Positions 10,799-21,082 of a DNA stretch of 64,000 nucleotides are shown piece after piece. The stretch's first letter is position 1. The number at the start of each line of letters is the position of its first letter. The notes beneath the pieces were generated by a model that saw only the letters and a list, made by a program, of their open reading frames with translations, was not told where the DNA came from and made no database searches. This DNA is from Botrytis cinerea B05.10. Lineage: Eukaryota; Ascomycota; Leotiomycetes; Helotiales; Sclerotiniaceae. Location: positions 1,860,001 through 1,924,000 of the forward strand of contig NC_037310.1 of NCBI RefSeq assembly GCF_000143535.2, written 5' to 3'. Made by a program: the position numbers and the translations under genes.

Positions 10799-11594
10799 GT
10801 GTTTTGTTTTGGATTCAAATTGACTATATCGGATGATCGGTGAATTTTACGGGCGAAAGATTTACATTGCAAGAATGTATCAACTATATGCAAAGGTGTT
10901 GGAAAGGGAGGAATTGGGCGGGTGCTAATGGGCCACTTTTGAGATATCCAAATTGCTTACCTTGTACAAAGGATGGGGTCAAAAGTAAGGGGTGTTTTTT
11001 GATGCTTTATTAGATTTCTTGGCTCGTGAGAGCAAGAAGCCGATAACCTCAGGGGATTCGGTCTCATGAAAGCTCAGAGATGGACGAATGACATTGGGCA
11101 GTAAGGACAGCATCAGATGTAGGTTAAACAGCCCCACATCAGATGGCTCGAATAATACTACACATTCTATGGCTTGTATATCAAGGGGAAAATGAATATA
11201 ATGATACCATCAACATGTGCAGATGTCATCTTTACAGCAGCAGTTATTTTCCAGCTGTGGACTATGCAGTGCTCTTGTAGTGATCGAAAATTCTGAACAT
11301 CATGTATTGATTCACTGCTACAGTAGAAGTAAAGCATTGGTAAGAAACCCTTTGATGTCCACAGCAGATACATACCATTTAGTGGGGAGGGAGGGGCAAA
11401 GCTGGGGTTCATCATGTGACAAGATCTAAAATATTTTTTTGGCTTACCTCAGAAAAGCACACGAGCAAAAACCACCATCGCCAATTGTAGCCTTGCTTCG
11501 AACATAACATAGTTCTTCTTAGCACAATAATTATTTTTCCAATTCTATTAATGGTCTTAACGCATTCTAATTGTCCACTGCAAGTTTTTGCAAT
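10799..11594. other. Intergenic region hapC to RRN3
   Basis: About 800 bp holding the hapC 3' end and the RRN3 promoter. Open frames here are short and without resemblance; nothing further seen. Confidence 0.45.
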
Positions 11595-13670
11595 ATGGTA
11601 TCTCTTACCTCGAAACCCTCCATACCTATCACCACCGGTAGCAAACCACTTTTAAAGACTACCATGTCAGGCACGATAAGAAAAGCTCAAGATGCAGATC
11701 TGGACGACGATTTAGAGGTGCCAAATCCAAAACGAGCGAGGGTGTCTTTCAATCCCAAGGTCGAGGAAAAGGTTTTAGAGGAATATGTCGCAAAGGGTAG
11801 AAGTTTAGAAAGTATCAGAGTGGAGGTCAAACGCGCAATAGAAGCACATAGCATAGGCGACAGCGAAAAGTACGATAGCATTAAAGAAGTATTTGCGCAG
11901 ACTGAGGGTGACGAGAGAGAGGATACGGGTGCAAATGATGAGGCGAAAACATATCTGCTAGCACTTACTGGCTATGCATCACTATTGAATAAGGATTGCA
12001 ACGGGCTAGTCAAGGCCATATTGAAATGCGACTGGATGGGCAGAGAAGAGGCATTCGTCAAGGCGTATGCTCAGTTTTTAGGAAACTTAGTTAGTGCACA
12101 GGGGGCGTACGTTGGGCTGGTGCTTGGAACGCTTGTTGATAACTTCACTGGAGGTATGGTACCCATCCTCAGTCTCCCAAGCTCTGCTAACTTTAATACA
12201 GTACGAGTATCGAGTGGGCGTCTTCCTGGCTGCCCAGATGTTAATCGCGATACGCTTTCTTCGAGAGTTCATTTTGCACTGAGATACCTTCTTCGATTGA
12301 TCCCCTCCGCCAGCGCTACACTCTCACCCATCCTTTCAACCAAGTTTCCCTTCGCCGATGAATCAAAGAGAGTACATGTCACATATATCAACAATCTCGT
12401 TCGTGTTCTGGAGTATGCTCCCGAATTGAAGTCGGATGTTTTCGCTCTCATCACGGATAGACTGGTCAAAATCGATGTACAAATGCAGGTCGACTTGGAC
12501 GACGTTGACGATGAGGTTGCAGGTGCTATTGTTCAAGGTCTCGCCATGAATCCTTCTGATCAGGAAGAAGACGACGATGATGACGCAGATGATTCCGACG
12601 ACAGCGACGCGGAATCGATTAATAGCGATGATGAAAGTGGAGATCAAGCAAAACGAGCCAAAGAAATCCAAGACAGTGTTGAGAAAATGGATGCAATACT
12701 GGACCGCTTATTTGCTATCTATGATCCTTATTTCACAGACCCAAATAGTATAGAAGCCGCAAATATGTTTGAGACTTTACTAGGACATTTCGCCAATATC
12801 ATTCTACCCACATACAGATCTAGACACACACAATTCCTCCTCTTCCACTTTGCACAAAAGTCTGATCATCTTATCGATCAATTCGCCGGAACTTGCGTGC
12901 AACTAGCTTTCCAAATAGGCAGACCCGCTGTCCTTCGACAATCTTCCGCGGCCTATCTCGCTAGCTTTGTGGCGCGAGGCGCACATGTTGAGCCTCAAGT
13001 GGTTAGGACCGTTTTCGAGCTCATCGGGAGCAATCTGGATCACATTCGAATGGAAAATGAACTCACTTGTCGTGGACCCGATCTAAAGAAATACGGCACT
13101 TTTTATGCTATGACACAAGCTCTACTTTATATCTTTTGCTTCCGCTGGCGAGATCTTATAGATTCTTCCGAGGTATTTGATGACGAGGACCCTACAGCAT
13201 TCATTGGCCAAGATCTTGTCTGGACACCAGGCATAAAAGAGACGCTCTCTCGCGCTATTTACTCCAAACTTAATCCTCTTAAGATCTGTTCCCCGCCCAT
13301 TGTCTCCGAATTCGCTAAAATCGCACATCATCTACGATTTATATACGTATATCCTTTGCTAGAGACCAACAAACGCATTCGTTTAAGTCAGTTCTCGAGT
13401 GCGGCTGGGAATGGAGCATTGCGAGACTCGGGTAATGGTGCAAGCAATGACAGCTGGCACCAATTGGATGCTTACTTTCCTTTTGATCCATATCAACTAC
13501 CTGTGTCAAAGAAGTGGATCGAGGATGACTATGTGCAATGGCAAGGCATTCCAGGACTAAATAAAGAAGAAAGTGATGACGATAGCAGTGGGGATGAGGA
13601 GGAGGATGAGGATGATGAGAATGCGCTTGAAGACGATGATACGGCAACCGACGAAGAAGCGGAAGATTAA
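11595..13670 (+). CDS. RRN3: RNA polymerase I initiation factor Rrn3 (TIF-IA)
   Basis: Rrn3 binds RNA polymerase I and makes it competent to start rRNA transcription at the nucleolar promoter; it is the growth-control point of that system. The frame is open from 11595 to the stop at 13670 (691 codons). It shows the HEAT-type Rrn3 core: LPGCPDVN...RVHFALRYLLRLIPSASAT, then VTYINNLVRVLEYAPELKSDV and LVKIDVQMQVDLDD, an acidic insert (EEDDDDDADDSDDSD), KMDAILDRLFAIY and FAQKSDHLIDQFAGTCVQLA. The C-terminus is strongly acidic. A 48-bp segment at 12153-12200 has full intron signals and a length divisible by three, so the mature protein is probably 675 residues. The N-terminal KPKRAR-like basic patch (PNPKRARVSF) may be a nuclear signal. 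Confidence 0.93.
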   Translation: MVSLTSKPSIPITTGSKPLLKTTMSGTIRKAQDADLDDDLEVPNPKRARVSFNPKVEEKVLEEYVAKGRSLESIRVEVKRAIEAHSIGDSEKYDSIKEVFAQTEGDEREDTGANDEAKTYLLALTGYASLLNKDCNGLVKAILKCDWMGREEAFVKAYAQFLGNLVSAQGAYVGLVLGTLVDNFTGGMVPILSLPSSANFNTVRVSSGRLPGCPDVNRDTLSSRVHFALRYLLRLIPSASATLSPILSTKFPFADESKRVHVTYINNLVRVLEYAPELKSDVFALITDRLVKIDVQMQVDLDDVDDEVAGAIVQGLAMNPSDQEEDDDDDADDSDDSDAESINSDDESGDQAKRAKEIQDSVEKMDAILDRLFAIYDPYFTDPNSIEAANMFETLLGHFANIILPTYRSRHTQFLLFHFAQKSDHLIDQFAGTCVQLAFQIGRPAVLRQSSAAYLASFVARGAHVEPQVVRTVFELIGSNLDHIRMENELTCRGPDLKKYGTFYAMTQALLYIFCFRWRDLIDSSEVFDDEDPTAFIGQDLVWTPGIKETLSRAIYSKLNPLKICSPPIVSEFAKIAHHLRFIYVYPLLETNKRIRLSQFSSAAGNGALRDSGNGASNDSWHQLDAYFPFDPYQLPVSKKWIEDDYVQWQGIPGLNKEESDDDSSGDEEEDEDDENALEDDDTATDEEAED
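12153..12200 (+). other. Probable in-frame intron inside RRN3
   Basis: The segment starts GTATGG, contains CTGCTAAC about ten bases before the end and finishes TACAG. It is 48 bp, so retention does not break the frame. If retained it inserts 16 residues rich in Pro, Ser and Asn just before the conserved RLPGCPDVN segment. Confidence 0.7.
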
Positions 13671-14484
13671 GGTTTCATTATGGAGTTTGATGCAATGCCA
13701 CTTTTCGAAACAAGGAGTTTTGACGACATATATACTATTCGGAGTTTCATCGTAAGGGGATTATCGGGTAGACGCATGAGTCTTTCAGCGAAGGTGCCGG
13801 GCAAAACAGACAAGCGGGCGTTGTATGGTTGGGTTGGGAAAAGTCTGGCGTCGGCATTGTTGGCGTTCATTTTTTATTTTGGGGGGATATTCCTACATAA
13901 ACGGATTGATATATGGGATCAAAAAAGGATGGTAGGCCCCGGCGATTATGTGTGGGGGTTAGTCAATGGTGTACGACGAAGTTACAATTGTAGACCTGCT
14001 TGCCGTTCGATATTTTCTCAGTTTTAGCGATCTTGTACATAGAGCTAGCTGTTGCCAGCAGCTCATGAACCAGCAGATACCTACGTTAGGCTGGGCTATT
14101 AAGTTTCTCTGTGAGAAATAGAACGCGCAGAGAGAGCATCTACAAATGAAAGAACCTTACAATATGCTCGTTTCGTTTTGATGGCCGACGTGATTAAACT
14201 TCCTTGACAATTTTTTCATTCTTGCACTGCCTAGATTCTCGTCGGGCCTTTATTGCCTTTGATACATGACACTAACCTTGTAAGGAAAGTTTATTGGCCT
14301 ATAAGAAACGTACTGAAAAGCATTGCAGGCACCTAGGTAAACAACAATAATAGACAGGGTGTGCATACGTTCTACGACATCCATGCGAACAACTTAATAT
14401 TCACCCATAAGCTATACCAGATTCCCAGTGCACGACTCAGCCAACCAAACCATCAGCGTCAAGACCCTAGAATTCCCTCCACCC
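13671..14484. other. Intergenic region RRN3 to carboxylesterase
   Basis: 814 bp between convergent genes. A 115-codon plus-strand frame (13680-14027) begins 10 bp after the RRN3 stop and contains one hydrophobic stretch (SLASALLAFIFYFGGIFL). I do not recognise it, and its position fits the RRN3 3' untranslated region, so I do not call it a gene. Confidence 0.4.
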
Positions 14485-16640
14485 TCAAATCGGCACGCTT
14501 CTCGCGACACTAGCCCAAAACTTACACCTCGCCTCCAAACTGTATCTTACCCCATCAATCTCCACGTTTTCGAATCCATCACTCGCAATCACATATTCCA
14601 TTCCCGTGCTGACTTCTGGCACGCCCGGCTCCGATGCATTTGTCAGTTTATGTTGGTTCGGGTTCCCGGTTGCCATGAAGGAGGCGAATGCTCCGGCGTA
14701 GCCTTGATAGATGAGCGGTTGCGATTTCTGGACCGCGTTTACTTGGTTCCACTTATTGGGGTGCTTGGATTAGCGTACGCGTACGGAGTAGGGGGAGAAT
14801 GGGAGGAGGAGGGGAGGGGAGAGAGAGATTTACATAAATGGTGTCACTTCCATGGCGCGCGGGACTAATCGTATATTCTCCCATCCATCCGCTGCCACTT
14901 GCCGCCTTGCTCGTCCACAGTGCCGGACACGCTAATACCGAGTCTCGGTATATAAGTCCTGCTCTCTCATATGTAGTGTTGTAGGCTGGAAATGTCTCTG
15001 CGGGGCCAGATAGAGGATATAGGGCGCGCACGGCATCGAGCTGGGAATGGGAAAATGAGGGGAGGTAACCGGCGAGCCAGACGTTGAAGGAGGCGATGGT
15101 GGAGTTGAAGGGTGGTGTACCGGTGTCGGTGGCGTTTTGGAGACCGGAGGGAACAAAGTTTTCACCTAGTTGGTGATGTTAGTGGCTGTGTTTTGAGGCT
15201 CAGAGAGAGAGGTTTCAGTTGAAAAGCAAGATCTTTGTTGTATCTGTAATGAGGCTCCAAAGGAATGGTTTCTCTTCAATATCTCTTCGATTTCCCAAAA
15301 CTACTGGGAGAATCATAGAATATCAAATGCGGTAAATATTCCCTCAAGGCGCAAAGTGAAATTTTGCGGTATCAGACCAGCGCGGTATTCAACATAACAC
15401 TTTCACCTTCACTATTCTGACCAGCAAAGAACCCTATCTTACCTTCATGTGCATTATACATGCCCCAACCCCCCGTGATAGCGAGTTCCCCTTTCCCACC
15501 CCTACCACCTTTCGCATTAACCGTTGCTTCGCTCAAAGTTTTCTTCAGAAATGTTCCATCAATTACGGGTGCCCACGTATAACTGCTGGTATTCCAAGTA
15601 TGACTCGCCGCAACAACTAGCGCCGCCTCGGCTAGAACCTCCCATTCTAGAGATTTCAAACACTGTAGAGTGCCATTGATAGCACCAGTGCAGTTTGTCA
15701 GGTCGGTCATGGTATCGTAAATGGATTGAGCTTGGGGAGCATCGTAGGTGTATGTTTTAGGCCAAAAAGGAGAGGAGGCGAGAGCGCGGTTAAAAAGGGG
15801 TGGAGTGGTTTCCCCGGAAGTGGCGAGGACTTGTGCGCTGTATGAGATTGTTGTTAGTCAAGACATGCATTCGGTATATAAGAGAATTCGCTCTAGAGGT
15901 ATTAAAAGGAGTAACGAACACCACACTTCCCGCTCCTGCACTTTGCCCCCAAATGCCCACATTATCTTTGTCTCCACCAAATTGATCGATATACTTATTC
16001 ACCCATTCAAGAACCGCTCTCTGGTCCAGCAATCCCGGATTGAGATCTGAACTTTCATCTTCCGCAATCTCTTTTCCTGGTAGAAATCCAAATGTGTTGA
16101 CACGGTAATTGGGGTATACGAAGAGTATATCGTTTTGAGCAGAAACATTGAGGATGGGATAGGCCGAAGGGGGAACTGCCAGCGAACCACCGCCTTGAAT
16201 GAATCCGCCCCCGAAGAACACTACCATGACTGGTCGAAGTGGCTGATTGGATGTCCATGGGCGAGAGTAGAGAGATAAGTAAAGACAGTCCTCTGATCCA
16301 ACATTCTACATTTGGTTATGTCAGAGTTGAATTGACCGGATACGCAGTGTGATTATGGGGATAAAGCGCTTACACCTTTTTGGGGACAGGCGGGAAAGGT
16401 TTGAATGGAATTATAGGTTCCATTTGTGATAGGGAGAGGAGGTTGTGGGCCTCTAAACCTGTTGTTGCCAGTTGGAGGTGCTGCAAAGGGGATCTTCTGA
16501 TAATAGGTTATGTTATATGTAGATGAGTATGCACCTTGGAATGTGCCATAATCTAGAGATGCTGTGATGTTCTGCGCGATTGCAAGAAATGGAAAGACGA
16601 ATAACGAAAGTAGAACAGAGTGAAGTGAGGTTAAATTCAT
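14485..16640 (-). CDS. Secreted type-B carboxylesterase/lipase
   Basis: Alpha/beta-hydrolase of the carboxylesterase type-B family, cleaving carboxylic esters outside the cell; the natural substrate cannot be told. Exons: 16640-16374, 16305-15920, 15837-15407, 15165-14834 and 14751-14485, 560 codons plus stop. A signal peptide (hydrophobic core LLSLFVFPFLAIAQ) precedes ITASLDYGTFQGA. Signature 2 is EDCLYLSLY. The oxyanion segment is FFGGGFIQGG and the nucleophile Ser lies in GIWGQSAGAGS. The likely triad Glu is in AGQNSEGENF and the His in ARHGSD. N-glycosylation sequons are many. Intron 3 (15406-15166, 241 bp) starts and its following exon starts with the same GTGAAA, so the donor choice rests on recovering the SEGENFVP segment. 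Intron 4 carries a long pyrimidine tract. Only two-residue shifts at exon edges are uncertain. Confidence 0.9.
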
Positions 16641-17401
16641 TCTGAAAGCAACCAAAACGTTCGAGGAAATATAATGGATGATAACTTCAACCTTCAATTT
16701 CCTTGGCACTCACAAGCTTTATATATCCAGAATCCCCTACTTCGAGTGTCAATCATCCATTCATTCATCCGTACCTGCCTAGTCAACGAATGAATGAACG
16801 AATGAATGCATGCATGCAAACTTGATTCCTAATTGAAGAAACATTTCAACTGGAGAGAGACGTTGAATGGCGGGGTTATGCAGATCTGGGGGAAAAGAGC
16901 TCGGGAAAATGATAAATCCGACCAGGATTCTGCTTAGACTTTTTAAGTGAAATAAGCGACCAATAGAAAGACTGGAAATATATTGGCTGATACATAGGTA
17001 CATATCAATCATCATATCACATCACAACTGCATCAGTGGATTAAAATATCGGGCTTTGCTACACCGAAATATGTATTTTTTCCGGACTAAGTAAATTTAA
17101 TGCTGGTAAACGTGATCAAGACCAAGACCTGCCCTCGAACGCCAGTCCTCCCCAATAGCCTTTGCTTCCATAAACACTGAGGGTATAAGGAGAAGATACG
17201 CATCACTATGCAAGGTATCCCATATAAGAAAAAACGCTATAAAAAAAAGTTAGAAATGTGAGCCCTTGCTCCATCTTGATCCTTGATCCCATAAACAAAA
17301 GGAAAAATGCTGCACATTTTGAAGTATTGATGCGTGAGAATATGTTACAGCACGTAGTAACGCTGTGGTGGTGCCCGCTGTTGCCTGTAGTCTTGTCAAA
17401 G
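16641..17401. other. Intergenic region, carboxylesterase promoter and BTB gene 3' end
   Basis: About 760 bp. The carboxylesterase promoter lies at the left, including an inverted repeat with GAATGAATG arms at 16758-16808 and a TGCATGCATGCA palindrome at 16807-16818. Nothing gene-like is seen in the rest. Confidence 0.45.
16758..16818. repeat. Inverted repeat with tetranucleotide arms plus palindrome
   Basis: CATTCATTC at 16758-16766 pairs with GAATGAATG at 16788-16796 and again with a second copy at 16800-16808. The palindrome TGCATGCATGCA follows at 16807-16818. It sits about 120 bp upstream of the carboxylesterase start. Confidence 0.75.
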
Positions 17402-18889
17402 TTAGTGATAAGGCATTATTGGACCATAATTTCGACGTCTCGGACCTTGCATTACATCTTCTCTCGGCAACGGTGGCAATGGAGGACGATCCATAGCAGG
17501 CAAGTCTTCTTTGACGTCTTCCTCTCTCCTCTCAGCCATTTCCTTAAGAATTAGTGTTGATAGCTCCGGATTGTCCATGAAGAAATTTGACGTTTCCTCG
17601 GGAAACTTCTTCCACAATCTAGCTTGTAAGAAACCAACTCTAGCAAAGACTTTTTTGAGCAGAGGATCCATTGAGCTTACGCCATCATATAAAGTTTTAC
17701 ATGATTTCAAGACCGAAGGTAGTGCAGCATCTGATCCAGCAACTTCAAAATTGTTTACGATGAATGCGGAAATACAGCTTTTGAAGTCCTGCATCAGATA
17801 TCTCTCGGCGCAAACGTAAACATCGACACTTATAGAATACGCAATTGACCAGGTTCTCAAGTCTTCTTGAGACATTCTCTCCTCTGTAGGAGGCTCATCC
17901 GAAGCATTGTTTCGAGAACCTCTTCTACGGTCTCTCGGACCAGGGGGTGGTTGGGGATAAACATTACGAGCCATGACCGGCATTGGCTGAGGCGGTGGGG
18001 GGAGACCATTCATCCAACGATTTCTGGGTGGAGGTATTCTTCTCGTCACGCCACAGTTCCAGCAGGTTGGACCAAAGGTTTCTACGGTACATTGAGCACA
18101 ATTGCAATCCGGTCGATGGCGTCCAGATTCCTTTCGTTGTCTTTGTTCCCAGGCTCGCTCTTGACGTCTGCGGCGAGTTTCTCGTCTTCTCCGACTTCTG
18201 GCACTTTGAGCATTTAGTAACAAGATCTAATAGAGTTTTCGGATATTCAGCAGGGGATTCTACCTTTCATCGCTTGCGGTTCCACTGTCTGATCCGTCAT
18301 CACTACCCGAAGCATTTCCATCTTCGTTCTGTTCTCTCCCTTTGCCCTTTTCAGGTTCGACAACGAGGATTTCTGCGACAGGACGCAGAGGAGAGTACTT
18401 TGACTCATAGAGGAACGCAATGACAAACTCGAACAGTGTAGGATTCTCTTCAGGTAAATCAAGGGCTTGATCTTGAGCTTCTTTGAACCCTCCATCCAAC
18501 GCTTTTCTGAAGTATTCCGATTTGGTGAGTATGTCGCGGTGAACATAGAAGGTTTGGGCATGAGGTCCGACACGAACCGGTATCATCGGCGATGAATAGC
18601 GACTATATTATGATTGAATTAGTATTGATTGTTCGCGATTTCTGAGAAACTAATGTGCAATCCAAACAAAATCGCAAGAGATAATAGATTCAACATACCC
18701 GTCAACACTAGACACCCAAAGATCCTTTTTTGGATCCGCCGCCTCTTTAACCTTTATATCCTCGTCCACAAAGCTGAGAACGACGACATCTGGAGTGGTA
18801 GTAGAAGGCGCTCGCATTGCCGCGCCGAGAGAAGTCTCTCCTCGATTCGTTCGAGCATTTCCTGCTTGTGCAGCCAGCATTCCTGACAT
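17402..18889 (-). CDS. BTB/POZ domain protein with a Cys-rich insert
   Basis: Likely a protein-interaction or Cullin-3 adaptor-type protein; the partner is unknown. Exons: 18889-18699, 18602-18264 and 18203-17402, 443 codons plus stop. The BTB domain starts near residue 64: SSPMIPVRVGPHAQTFYVHR, then DILTKSEYFRKALDGGF, LDLPEENPTLFEFVIAFLY. An acidic/Ser linker follows (GNASGSDDGSDSGTASDE), then a very basic stretch (RSRRRRETRRRRQERAWEQR) and a Cys cluster CNCAQCTVETFGPTCWNCG. The remainder is helical (WSIAYSISVDVYVCAERYLM, as in BTB/BACK-type C-terminal regions; FARVGFLQARLWKKFPEE). The final residues are Pro/Arg-rich. BTB proteins of this form are numerous in filamentous ascomycetes. Exon sum and phases agree exactly. 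Confidence 0.87.
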
Positions 18890-19468
18890 GTCTAATGAGA
18901 TAGCAACAACCGTATGCTAGAAAGTGAGATGACCTTGAGTAAAAGGTGGTAAAGATAGGTCTAAAAGATATCAGCCCCGCTCTTGAATATGATCAAGGCT
19001 TCCCGCGTCGTGTTACCACACCTCTTTTATTTTATCTGGTTTCGCAAATCACCGAAGCACGAAAGTACGAAACCACGACGTCCTTGGTGGCGCTGTTTTG
19101 ACTACCTTGGAAGTCGATGATTAGTTGCGGTGGTGTTCCAACTCAGCTGGATGGGTAATTTAGAGAGTAGGTAGGCACATGGCATCTGAGTAAACTGTAG
19201 GCAGAGTATGTGTAGAATGTCGAGTGGAAGAAGGAATAGTTCTTTGCAAAGACGAAGAATGAGAGTTGTAGATGTTCGTATGAAGTGACCAGGCGTTGAA
19301 TGAAGAGGTAAAAGGATACGACAGAGAAGAGGAATTGAATGAAGTAAGTGAATTAATTATCAACCTACCTACCTAGTTAGTTACAACGGTCGACCGTCGT
19401 GTTAATAAGAATAATAAATGTGGATGAGCTTTGGACTCTGAACTCGGAACGGTTTTATTATTAGTGGT

Positions 19469-19496
19469 GGGTGGTGGGTGGGGGGTGGGGGAGGGG
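19469..19496 (+). other. G-quadruplex-capable G-rich tract
   Basis: Five runs of at least three G (19469-71, 19476-78, 19480-85, 19487-91, 19493-96) are separated by loops of one to four bases on the plus strand. This meets the usual G3+N1-7 pattern. Confidence 0.7.
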
Positions 19497-19550
19497 CAGC
19501 CAGATCAGTCATCGCCCAAAAGGAGAAAGAGCCACCGGTGAGCATACCTA

Positions 19551-19634
19551 CACATCTACATACACATCTACATACACATCTACATACACATCTACATACA
19601 CATCTACATACACATCTACATACACATCTACATA
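19551..19634. repeat. 12-bp minisatellite, seven perfect copies
   Basis: The unit CACATCTACATA is repeated seven times without a mismatch over 84 bp. Perfect copies suggest recent expansion. It lies about 660 bp upstream of the BTB gene start. Confidence 0.95.
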
Positions 19635-19940
19635 CATGCCTTCCCATGTATTTTGTCTCGTGTGGGATGTCTCGAGGATGGCACGGAAAACCAACACAAA
19701 CGCAAGAATGGGATGCTGAACAACACAATGGCTGGTCTTCTAGCTTGTCTCGAATAGACTACCCAAGTATAACCAATATCCTGCTGCACCTCGACATCGT
19801 ACTTACCTGCCAGCTACAAACTATCGGCACAGTGACATTCCACTCCGGACGGGTTGGGCAGTAGCTAATCAGCTCTTTGCCTCCCAGATTTGCTATCAAC
19901 TCCCTACTGATAAAAGACACAAGAAGCTAGCCGCCCTACA

Positions 19941-19965
19941 GATCTGATCTGATCTGATCTGATCT
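19941..19965. repeat. Pentanucleotide repeat (GATCT)5
   Basis: Five perfect copies of GATCT. Non-coding. Confidence 0.95.
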
Positions 19966-20110
19966 GCTACATTTCGGATCTACATCGACCATCACCTCCC
20001 GAGGCAATGGGCACATCGCCTCGATCACTAACAAGCCCAAGTTACATTGCAGAAGATACTGCAAGAACATGCATGCATTTGGTGTATCTAATACACATTT
20101 CATCATTCAA

Positions 20111-20144
20111 TGTCTATGTCTATGTCTATGTCTATGTCTATGTC
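20111..20144. repeat. Hexanucleotide repeat (TGTCTA)5
   Basis: Five perfect copies of TGTCTA followed by TGTC. Non-coding; the overlapping open frame encodes only alternating Val-Tyr. Confidence 0.95.
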
Positions 20145-21082
20145 ACTTTGAACCACCAACACCTTTCCACTTTCCCTTCAGTAGTCGACGTTTCCCGAGG
20201 ATAAGTTAGCCAGGAGGGCAAATAGAACAATGTGAAACGAGTAAAAAGAGAATGGGAATTCATTGCTGATGCTGACCAACCCCTAACAAAGTGGTCTCAT
20301 ATGTTACCACGTAGGTCTCAATAGTGGTCAGCCTCGCTGTCGTCACGTCACATGCATTGCCTCGATTTCTCTCTGGGTCGGTCAGCTCCACGACAGGGCA
20401 TAGCTACATGTACCTCAAATCTTGTTCGTGGATGATAACTGGCCGCTACCCAAACATCTTTTGGGCAACATTTTATCAGTCCCACCTTTAGATGTCTATA
20501 CCCAAGAAGAGCGATCCCCCATTTTCAATCTTTTCTTCCCATTCTCAGCCACCATTCCCTACCATATCCGAATAATCGGTACCGGGTGCTCACCAGGAAG
20601 TTCCGAATTCATGGGTGCATGACAATCGCGATCTCTTTCGTGCTCACCATGGAAACTCTACTCGATGTTACAACACATAGGACAGATATGTATGCCCGAT
20701 CATTGTAAATATGCAGGATGAGGAGGAAAACTTCCTGAGTGTTGTCTCAATGAGATTTAGGATGAAAAATCGTCGAAGGATTATCGTGTCAGTCGCATGT
20801 TCGGAGAAACAATTGCGTCCTAAACGGAGACCTGCATGTCTGTGACTGCTTCATGCATGGGAAGCGCCTACGATTACGAAATTGAACAATATGACTACGG
20901 AATAAGCGACAGACGAAAGAGCATTCGTCAGATATTTTGATCATCGAGATCTCTACGTGCATGAATTGGTCAAATCAAGACTAGACGATGCTTCAAGCCA
21001 CGACAGCGCCGGCGAATATATGGAATTGCACAAGATCATCAACCAGGCTGATTAGATTCTCTCTCCATGCCTCTCAGTGTTA

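Larger units (their letters stand above)
18890..21082. other. 2.2 kb repeat-bearing intergenic region
   Basis: No supported gene. It holds the BTB-gene promoter and the 3' side of the aldolase-like gene. It contains a G-rich tract (19469-19496), a 12-bp minisatellite (19551-19634), a GATCT pentamer array (19941-19965) and a TGTCTA hexamer array (20111-20144). The open frames over the minisatellite encode only HLHT- or TYTS-type repeats and are artefacts of the repeat. Confidence 0.55.

Noticed and set aside
13680..14027. 115-codon plus-strand ORF just after RRN3, with one hydrophobic stretch
   Set aside because: It starts 10 bp after the RRN3 stop, has no family resemblance and no promoter space; most likely 3' untranslated sequence.
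19471..19864. Open frames encoding HLHT or TYTS repeats
   Set aside because: They are produced by the 12-bp minisatellite, which is open in several frames; no real protein signal outside the repeat.
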